From a candidate division TA06 bacterium SM23_40 (GTDB taxonomy: Bacteria > LJUI01 > SM1-40): 10,124 nt of DNA. A program made the translations under genes and the position numbers. The stretch spans positions 1 through 10,124 of the forward strand of contig LJUI01000167.1 of assembly GCA_001303705.1 (NCBI GenBank). The letters run 5' to 3'. The notes beneath the pieces were generated by a model. The model was not told where the DNA came from. It did no database searches and saw nothing but the letters and a program-made list of their open reading frames with translations. Numbering within the stretch: position 1 is the stretch's first letter; the number at the start of each line of letters is the position of its first letter. Below are positions 1 to 5,222 of the stretch, one piece after another.

Positions 1-41
1 TTGCCATCCTGTTGCCATGTATGGTATGCTTCCCTCTATGG

Positions 42-48
42 AAGGAGG
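42..48 (+). promoter_or_regulatory. Shine-Dalgarno site fixing the transposase start
   Basis: The motif AAGGAGG lies five bases before ATG 54. This makes ATG 54 the start rather than the TTG at position 12 in the same frame, which has no such site. The peptide from ATG 54 begins MPRHSPFLIDLT, the expected beginning for this transposase subgroup. The short direct repeat TTGCCAT (1-7 and 12-18) lies just upstream; a weak promoter (TTGCCA 1-6, TATGCT 25-30, 18-base spacer) could overlap it. Confidence 0.75.
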
Positions 49-53
49 GAATC

Positions 54-1203
54 ATGCCGAGACACAGCCCATTTCTCATCGATCTGACCGTCGAGGAGCG
101 AGAGGTTCTCAGGAGTCGGAGCCGGCAATATACGTTACCGTATCGTGACGTCATACGGGCCCGGCTTATCCTGCTTGCCGCTGAAGGCCTGTTCAACAAA
201 CAGATCGGAGAGCTGCTGAACCTCCCACGTGAGGTCGTCAGCAAGTGGCGAAAACGCTTCTATTTTGAGCGCCTCGCGGGACTGGAAGACCGACCGCGCA
301 GAGGACGCCCTGCGGTCTTTTCCCCCTCGGATCGTGTGTGAGGTCAAGGCACTGGCCTGCGCACTGCCAGCTGAAACCGGACGTTCGCTTTCGCGCTGAA
401 GCCGGGAGGACCTGAGGCGAGAAGTCATCGAACGCGGGATCGTGGCCGAGATCAGCGGCACCACGATCTGGCGGTGGCTCAGCGATGATGCCCTCCGGCC
501 CTGGACGCGGCGCAGTTGGGTCTTCCCCCGTGATCCCGAGTTTGCCGAGAGAGCGGGCAGGGCACTCGATCTGTATCATCGCATCTGGCAGGCACAGCCC
601 CTCGGCCCCAACGACTTCGTCCTGTGCGCGGACGAGAAGACCCAGCTTCAGATCCGGGAACGATGCCATCCGATCAGCCCGCCCGCTCCCGGTCGCCTGA
701 TGCGGGTTGAACACGAATACCGTCGTCATGGGGTCTGCGCCTACCAGGTGGCCCGGGATGTCCATCGCGCCAGGCTGTTCGGGCACGTCGTTCAGAGCTC
801 GACCATCGAACACTTCGATCGGCTGGTTGCTCAGGTGATGACCACGGCTCCCTACCGATCGGCAACCCGGGTGTTCTGGATCGTTGACAACGGCACCATC
901 CACCGTGGCCAGCGTGCCATCGACCGCCTCCAGACCCGATGGCCGAACCTCGTGCTGGTGCATCTGCCCCTGCATGCAAGCTGGCTCAATCAGGTAGAGA
1001 TCTACCTGTCCATCGTGCAGAGAAAGGTACTCACTCCTGATGATTTTACCAGCTTCGGCCAGATCGCAGATCGCATCCTGGGCTTTCAGTCTCACTACCA
1101 GGAGGTTGCCCGTCCCTTCGACTGGAAGTTCACACGCCAGGACCTGGCTCGCACGCTCGACCGCGTGCAGGACTACCGGATGCGACCTGCCCACGCGGCG
1201 TAA
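54..1203 (+). pseudogene. IS630-family DDE transposase, broken by a frameshift and a nonsense codon
   Basis: This is the transposase of an IS630-type insertion sequence (cut-and-paste, TA target), now inactivated. Residues 1-96 read in one frame (54-341) and hold a helix-turn-helix at about 48-68 (NKQIGELLNLPREVVSKWRK), the end-binding part. The frame then changes: from 331 the protein continues in the frame +1 to it (IVCEVKALACALPAETGR...), which an extra base in the T4C5 run near 317-325 would explain. That frame meets TGA at 397-399 in the context LSR-stop-SRED, where relatives as I recall them have Trp, so TGG to TGA is likely. It then stays open to TAA 1201-1203. The catalytic triad is present: Asp codons at 631 (CADEKT) and 886 (IVDNGTIH), Glu at 997 (ASWLNQVEIY). 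Repaired, the protein would be about 382 residues, near full length. No terminal inverted repeats could be matched; the left end may lie outside the window. A programmed -1 frameshift is unlikely, because the shift is in the other direction and the TGA would remain. Confidence 0.9.
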
Positions 1204-1424
1204 TCTTCAAGAATACGTGATAGAACTTCTGAACTGATGTACTAGTTACAACTGCTGCTCATCCTACGCCAAGTATGGGCGGCATGTCAAGGAGGAAAGG
1301 CAACAATCAGCACCGACCGATTCCCACAGCTTCGTCACATGTATCAAGGAAATCCTGTGCCATATTTGTGCCAACTTCGTGCATCACTCCTCGTAATTGA
1401 CCGCACTCATCGTAGTCATCGTAA

Positions 1425-1469
1425 AACGAACTTCCGCCTTCTGGGACAATGAGTCAGGCGGAAGTCGTT
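1425..1469. repeat. Strong inverted repeat / stem-loop (9 + 4 bp)
   Basis: ACTTCCGCC at 1430-1438 pairs perfectly with GGCGGAAGT at 1457-1465, around an 18-base loop. Below a single bulged A at 1429 the stem continues as AACG (1425-1428) with CGTT (1466-1469). Read on the minus strand the stem is followed by TCGTTTTA-like sequence, so it could act as a weak intrinsic terminator for leftward transcription. On the plus strand no T-run follows. No gene that it would terminate is visible. Confidence 0.6.
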
Positions 1470-1620
1470 GCTTGACAGCCCCGTATGAAATTGTGCTCCG
1501 TACGGATTTCAAGTCCGCTGCGTTACCAGTCAGGACTAGCCCTCCGCGGCTGCCTGCCTCATCACTGACGAGCTCGAGAAGATCGTGAGATAGGAGTACT
1601 GGAGAACGCCCACAACAAGC

Positions 1621-1695
1621 CGCGGGGTGTCCCCTAAGCGCGAGCGCGGTCGGCTGGTTCACTCACGCAGTAGATGTCAGGTCGGACACCCCGCG
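1621..1695. repeat. Perfect 12-bp inverted repeat bounding a 75-bp element
   Basis: CGCGGGGTGTCC at 1621-1632 has its exact reverse complement GGACACCCCGCG at 1684-1695, with 51 bases between. The pairing stops sharply at both ends of the arms. The interior has no open reading frame of note and contains the GC-rich stretch GCGCGAGCGC (1638-1647). A short non-autonomous mobile element (MITE-like) or a structured RNA or DNA hairpin are both possible. I did not find a target-site duplication, nor matching arms on the IS630 remnant, so it is not assigned to that element. Confidence 0.7.
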
Positions 1696-1703
1696 ATTAC
1701 ATA

Positions 1704-1739
1704 CTGGTCAGCGGTATATCCTATGAGTCCGCTGTCCAG
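1704..1739. repeat. Imperfect stem-loop next to the 75-bp element
   Basis: CTGGTCAGCGG (1704-1714) faces CCGCTGTCCAG (1729-1739). All bases pair except one T-T mismatch, around a 14-base loop. It starts nine bases after the 12-bp inverted repeat ends, so the two structures sit in tandem. There is no T-run after it, so a terminator role is not supported. Confidence 0.5.
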
Positions 1740-2254
1740 GTCGTATTGTTCCATGTCAGGTGGATCGGAGTCCTCGTCGCTATCTGTCTCCTGTTCTCAG
1801 TATGTGGACATAATATTGCTCGTCCCGGCACGTCCTGTATCATCTCGACTCAGATGCTCTCATGCCTCAGGTCACGACTGTAACGGATCGATCCAGCTTC
1901 CGGCCGACATACGCGCCCGAACGCTGCACTCGTAAGAAGCAATATCCGTGCCCATGTGCCGGCGATCGGTACGAGGGAGGTGCCGCGTCCCGCGTCAGTG
2001 CGCCGGCTCACTAACCTCGCCCGCATCAATAGATTCCCACACACACACGCACGTGCGTCTGCCATCGGGAAGCGGGCCGCACAATGATGATGTTCGGCGG
2101 CTCGTACAACCGTTGGGGGATGATACCCACGCCGGGCGGCAGTTCTCCGATACCGTCTATCTAACGAGCGAACTGGCAAGCCTTATCTTCCCTGTGCCGA
2201 TTTCCCCAACACGTGTGTGATAACTCCCAGCAGCCACGCGGCCACCGATCGGTA

Positions 2255-2283
2255 TTGACACTGCCTGACCCGCCCAGTAGAAT
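2255..2283 (+). promoter_or_regulatory. Near-consensus sigma-70 promoter for the binding-protein gene
   Basis: TTGACA at 2255-2260 matches the -35 consensus fully, the spacer is exactly 17 bases, and TAGAAT at 2278-2283 matches the -10 consensus in five of six bases. Transcription would begin near 2290, giving a leader of roughly 35 bases before TTG 2326. A promoter this close to consensus suggests strong or default expression unless an operator overlaps it. None is obvious, though the palindrome ACACGTGT (2209-2216) lies about 40 bases upstream. Confidence 0.75.
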
Positions 2284-2313
2284 GCGAGAACCTGCGCCAG
2301 TGTTTTCAGCTAT

Positions 2314-2318
2314 GGAGG
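2314..2318 (+). promoter_or_regulatory. Ribosome binding site supporting a TTG start
   Basis: GGAGG lies seven bases before TTG 2326, good spacing for initiation. The nearby ATG at 2312 is in another frame and soon hits a stop. The TTG start gives a complete signal peptide, which later starts would remove. Confidence 0.7.
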
Positions 2319-2325
2319 TCGCCCG

Positions 2326-4383
2326 TTGTATAGAAGCGTGAGGTGTGCCCTGCTGGCGTTCTGCCTTGTTGCCCTCGCCCCGGGATGCAGACGAGAGGGC
2401 GAAGCACCGCGCCACGCGGAGTCCGGTGCCAGGCTCGTGATCGGAGTGACGGCCCTTCCCTCGGCGGCCAACCCGCTGGTGCCGGACTATTCCCGGACAG
2501 CGGATGTCGGCGACATCCTCTACGCGTCACTGCACACGGACGGCGCTGACGGCAAGATCGTGCCTGCCCTGGCAAAGCGCTGGGCATTCTCCGAGGATCT
2601 GCGCGATATAATCTTCCAGATACGTGATCAGGCAATCTGGAGTGATGGTACACCGATCTCGTCCGCCGATATCCTGTTCACGCTGGAGAGGATCAGTGAT
2701 CCCGCCTCCCGAGCGCGATGCGCCTCGTCTGTAGGCCTCATCCAGAGCGTCGAGTGCCCGGGAGAGGAGACCGTCGTCTTCGGGTTTGCGAACGTATTCT
2801 CCCGTCAACTCCGCTGCACCGGGTTCCCGGTACTGCCCCAGCACGTGCTGCGAGGGATCGTCGACCTGTCATCGCCTGACCTCAGATGGCCCCTGGTATC
2901 GAGCGGCCCGTTCATGTTGGCGGCGCGGGAGGATGGCCGGTTCGTCGAACTCGCCGCCAATCCGCGGCACTTCGGCGCCCCGCCCTCCGTCGATGCGATC
3001 GTCCTGTGGCAGGCTCAGGACGGCGAGGCACTTGCCCGCGAACTTGGCCTCGGCCACCTCGACGTAGTAGACGGACTCCCCCCGCGTTACTACGAGCAGC
3101 TCAGGAGCGACGGGGAGATCCTGCTCCATCGGCATCCCGGGAGTTCCGTCATCTTCCTCGCCTGGAACCTGCACGACCCTCTCGTCTCGTCCCTCGATGT
3201 GCGCCGGGCGCTCACTCATGCGATCAACAGGCGTCAACTCGTGGATGGTCCGCTGTATGGTCTGGGAGATGTTGCACACGGGCCGCTGCCATCCACGTTC
3301 TGGGCCGCCAGAGAACAGCAGGGCAGGATACCGGCCTTCGACACTACGGCAGCCAACAGCATGCTCGAACAGGAAGGATGGAGGCGAAGACCGCGGAGGA
3401 GATGGCGCGAGAAGGAGAGACGGCCGCTCGAGCTCACCCTCCTGGTCGACCACGCGATCCCGGCGGGAGAAGAGATCGCCCGGGTGGTTGCCGATCAGCT
3501 GGCGGGCGTAGGAGTCTCGCTCGAGATCGCAGTCCTCGAGCCCGATACCCTTGCCCAGCGGCTCCAAGACGGGACCTTCACCGTCGCCCTTCTCGAGCGC
3601 ACCGTGCGGAGCGATTTCGAGCCCGCGACATGGTGGCACTCCGATCCTCATCTCGGATGTCTCAATGTGGGAGGATATGCCTCGGCTTCCGTCGACAGTC
3701 TGCTGCAACGCATCGATCGAAAGCTGAGAGAGGAGGAGACAGCCGAGGAGTGGGCGCTGCTCCAACAGCGCCTGCTGGATGATCTGCCCTGCACCGATCT
3801 CGTCGAACCGGAGAGGATCGTGGCAGTCAATCGAAGGGTGCGCGGGTTTGATGGCCGCGACCCGAATCTGTACCGACAACTCGATCGCTGCTGGATTCCG
3901 AGAGGTGAGCGTGTCACCCTAGAGATAGCGAGCCTGGGGATGATCCCGGAGGAGCAGATCGAGGCCGCGCCCCGCCCGACTCCGATCCTAACACCGCCAC
4001 CGCCATTGCCCCGAGCGGAGGAGATAGTAGAGGTGGCCGAACCGGCCGTTCTCGAGAGCGACACGGCACAGACGTCGACCCAGACAGGTACATCACCCCC
4101 GTTCCACGAACCGGTCGTCGTCGATCCCCGGATCCTGACACTTGCACCTGCAGTCTATCCCACGTCGGCCAAGCCCATGCGAGCCCAGGGGGTAGTCGAG
4201 GTCGAGGTGCTCGTCGGACCGGACGGTCAACCGCGAAGAACGCGCATCGCTTCGTCGTTCGGCCATCCCGCCTGCGAGCGGGCAGCAATGGAGGCGGCCA
4301 TGGCGTCCCGGTTCACGCCCGGAACGAGAGATGGTGTGCCCCGCGAGATGTGGGTCCGCATTCCCTACAACTTCCGCCCCTAG
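2326..4383 (+). CDS. Solute-binding lipoprotein (SBP family 5) fused to a TonB C-terminal domain
   Basis: A 685-residue exported protein. Residues 1-21 form a signal peptide (MYRSVR, then a hydrophobic run) ending LAPGC; Cys21 is the likely lipidated residue, although Pro at -2 makes this an imperfect lipobox. Residues about 36-525 are a family 5 extracellular solute-binding protein (DppA/OppA/NikA type, binding peptides, metals or other ligands for ABC importers). The evidence is WSDGTP at 105-110, SSADILFTLERISDP just after, and a FLAWNLHDPLVSSLDVRRALTHA-type block around 277-300. An Arg-rich stretch at 353-366 replaces the usual acidic DxDG-type loop. A proline-rich linker (about 548-562) leads to a TonB C-terminal domain at about 600-685: YP at 611-612, GVVEVEVLVGPDGQP, an AAMEAA helix, RFTPG and a final IPYNF. 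This domain normally touches TonB boxes of outer-membrane receptors. No permease or ATPase gene is adjacent. Ligand unknown. The two domain calls are firm; the joint function is inference. Confidence 0.9.
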   Translation: MYRSVRCALLAFCLVALAPGCRREGEAPRHAESGARLVIGVTALPSAANPLVPDYSRTADVGDILYASLHTDGADGKIVPALAKRWAFSEDLRDIIFQIRDQAIWSDGTPISSADILFTLERISDPASRARCASSVGLIQSVECPGEETVVFGFANVFSRQLRCTGFPVLPQHVLRGIVDLSSPDLRWPLVSSGPFMLAAREDGRFVELAANPRHFGAPPSVDAIVLWQAQDGEALARELGLGHLDVVDGLPPRYYEQLRSDGEILLHRHPGSSVIFLAWNLHDPLVSSLDVRRALTHAINRRQLVDGPLYGLGDVAHGPLPSTFWAAREQQGRIPAFDTTAANSMLEQEGWRRRPRRRWREKERRPLELTLLVDHAIPAGEEIARVVADQLAGVGVSLEIAVLEPDTLAQRLQDGTFTVALLERTVRSDFEPATWWHSDPHLGCLNVGGYASASVDSLLQRIDRKLREEETAEEWALLQQRLLDDLPCTDLVEPERIVAVNRRVRGFDGRDPNLYRQLDRCWIPRGERVTLEIASLGMIPEEQIEAAPRPTPILTPPPPLPRAEEIVEVAEPAVLESDTAQTSTQTGTSPPFHEPVVVDPRILTLAPAVYPTSAKPMRAQGVVEVEVLVGPDGQPRRTRIASSFGHPACERAAMEAAMASRFTPGTRDGVPREMWVRIPYNFRP

Positions 4384-4475
4384 CCCGCTTCCTCGCCGTA
4401 CATCACCTCGGGTCTCTCCCCCCGCACTGGCGAACAAGCCCGAAATCCGCGGAGCATGCTCCAACTCCGTCCATC

Positions 4476-4567
4476 GGCGTCCTGATACCGCGCCCATCCG
4501 TTTCCTCAGACCGCGTGCGATGGCGTTCTGATACCGAGCCCATCCGTCTCCTCAGACCGCATGCGCG
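4476..4567. repeat. 46-bp tandem direct repeat, two copies plus a fragment
   Basis: Unit 1 (4476-4521) and unit 2 (4522-4567) match at 40 of 46 positions, with shared cores CTGATACCG, GCCCATCCGT and TCCTCAGACCGC. A third, decayed copy starts at 4568 (AGCGTCCTG, then AGCCCATGGG). Copies are directly adjacent with no spacer, so this is not a CRISPR array. 46 is not a multiple of three, which argues against a repeated peptide. Confidence 0.85.
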
Positions 4568-4632
4568 AGCGTCCTGTGAGCCAGCCCATGGGCGTCGCGA
4601 GGCAGTGTTCGTGGGCATACATAATCTATCCC

Positions 4633-4812
4633 GTGGGCGCAGCCTGTATCGTGGGCGTAGCCCTCGTCATGAGCGTGGCCTGGGTCGTGCACATAGCCCG
4701 TGCCATGGGCGTAGCCCAGGTCGTGAGCGTAGCTCTGACCCTTGGCGTGGCTCGCGTCACGAGCGCACCTCGGGTCATGAGCGCAGCTTGTGTCAAGGGC
4801 GAAGCTTGGGTC
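4633..4812. repeat. 18-bp tandem repeat array, ten exact-length units
   Basis: Ten consecutive units of exactly 18 bases share a consensus close to RTGRGCGTAGCYTGGGTC. Positions 6, 11 and 18 are unchanged in all ten units, while positions 1, 4, 8, 9, 12 and 13 vary mostly by transitions. Position 12 is C in units 1-5 and T in units 6-10, so the array splits into two sub-blocks. Poorer copies of 17-18 bases flank it to about 4900, and a 22-base copy precedes it (4611-4632). Read in codons, plus gives a VGVAWV-like hexapeptide and minus a DPGYAH-like one. Neither has a start with a ribosome site, and substitutions do not clearly favour third positions in one frame. Role unknown; a minisatellite or protein-binding array is possible. 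Confidence 0.9.
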
Positions 4813-5020
4813 GTGGGTGGTCACAGCCTGTGCGCGTTGCCTGCGTCGTGGTCGCAACGTGCGCACCCTGGCGCCGTGTGTCATGGCCGCAGTCTACGTC
4901 ATGGCGTAGCCAGTTTCGTGATCGCATCACACACCTTCTGTTCACCGCGCCGCGTCGCACCGCAACTCGCTCTCCACGCAGGGACGGAGCCGCGGGCGGA
5001 CGCCCCCTGCTTCAAACAAG

Positions 5021-5049
5021 TTGACAAGCGGCAGACTCTGTGGTAAGAA
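5021..5049 (+). promoter_or_regulatory. Possible sigma-70 promoter for the kinase-activator gene
   Basis: TTGACA at 5021-5026 is a full -35 match and is followed after 17 bases by TAAGAA (5044-5049), a poor -10. Transcription would start about 165 bases before ATG 5223, so the leader would include the 14-bp repeats. The weak -10 suggests low basal or activated expression. No sigma-54 -24/-12 element was found in this tract by eye. Confidence 0.4.
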
Positions 5050-5118
5050 GGGAGCTGGCGGCGTCTTCGTCCGACGAAGGGCCAACTACGCGATGCCGGT
5101 TGGTGGGCGTGCCCTCGG

Positions 5119-5174
5119 CTCACAGGTCAGGGCTCCCCGGCCAAGATTCCCCGGCGAAGGCTCCCCGCCTATGC
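5119..5174. repeat. 14-bp degenerate tandem repeat in the leader of the kinase-activator gene
   Basis: CTCCCCGGCCAAGA (5133-5146) is followed directly by TTCCCCGGCGAAGG (5147-5160) and by a weaker copy CTCCCCGCCTATGC (5161-5174). A still weaker copy, CTCACAGGTCAGGG, precedes them at 5119-5132. The array ends about 50 bases before the start codon. It could be a regulatory binding array or simple slippage. Confidence 0.6.
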
Positions 5175-5222
5175 GTTTCAGCCCCACACGATGCCCCCTG
5201 GCGCTGAACGAGGATTGTCACC

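Larger units (their letters stand above)
1204..2254. other. Long intergenic tract without a convincing gene
   Basis: About 1 kb lies between the dead transposase and the promoter of the binding-protein gene. Open frames here are short, overlap on both strands, lack ribosome sites and give low-complexity peptides I cannot assign to any family. What can be seen is structure: three stem-loops (listed separately), a tRNA-like stretch at 1498-1539 on the minus strand that lacks a T arm and acceptor partner, a short CA run that ends in the perfect palindrome ACGCACGTGCGT (2047-2058), and ACACGTGT at 2209-2216. The tract could be old mobile-element debris, as the neighbouring IS630 remnant suggests, or a regulatory region. 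Neither is shown by the sequence. Confidence 0.6.
4384..5222. other. Repeat-rich intergenic tract
   Basis: This 0.84-kb stretch separates the binding protein from the kinase-activator gene. It starts with sequence that has no T-run hairpin, so no terminator for the upstream gene is visible. The perfect palindrome GGAGCATGCTCC (4451-4462) follows, then the 46-bp, 18-bp and 14-bp tandem repeats described separately. Diverged 17-18-bp copies of the middle array can be followed to about 4900. Several reading frames stay open through the repeats because the 18-bp unit is a multiple of three. They have no ribosome site and no recognisable domain, so I do not call a gene. Confidence 0.65.

Noticed and set aside
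238-1194. Minus-strand frame of 318 residues
   Set aside because: It lies opposite the transposase, whose DDE motifs are unmistakable; the antisense peptide has no family features.
1-1203. Programmed frameshifting in the IS630 transposase
   Set aside because: The shift needed is +1 rather than the usual -1, no A-rich slippery site is present, and a second lesion (TGA 397-399) would still stop translation.
1498-1539. A functional tRNA-Ser(UGA) on the minus strand
   Set aside because: The anticodon arm looks right, but the D stem does not pair, no GTTCGA-type T loop follows, and no 3' partner for a 5' acceptor strand is visible.
1384-1662. Minus-strand 92-residue frame
   Set aside because: It contains the NAADLKSV peptide typical of frames read through tRNA-like sequence and crosses the stem-loop at 1425-1469; no ribosome site.
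1850-2179. Minus-strand 109-residue frame
   Set aside because: Arg/Ala-rich, without a ribosome site or recognisable motif, in a tract open by chance in several frames.
2869-3879. Long minus-strand frame of 336 residues
   Set aside because: It is a shadow of the binding-protein gene, which has promoter, ribosome site, signal peptide and clear family motifs.
4476-4812. CRISPR array
   Set aside because: Repeat units are directly adjacent and no unique spacers separate them; no cas gene is present.
4552-4884. Minus-strand 110-residue frame with AHDxGY-type hexapeptide repeats
   Set aside because: It is open because the repeat unit is 18 bases. There is no ribosome site before its ATG, no known domain, and the same DNA is open in two plus frames. 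Some silent changes fit coding, but not enough to call a gene.
4350-5046. Plus-strand frames through the repeat tract (Arg/Ser-rich and Val/Ala-rich)
   Set aside because: One begins inside the TonB-domain gene, neither has a ribosome site, and composition is dictated by the tandem repeat.
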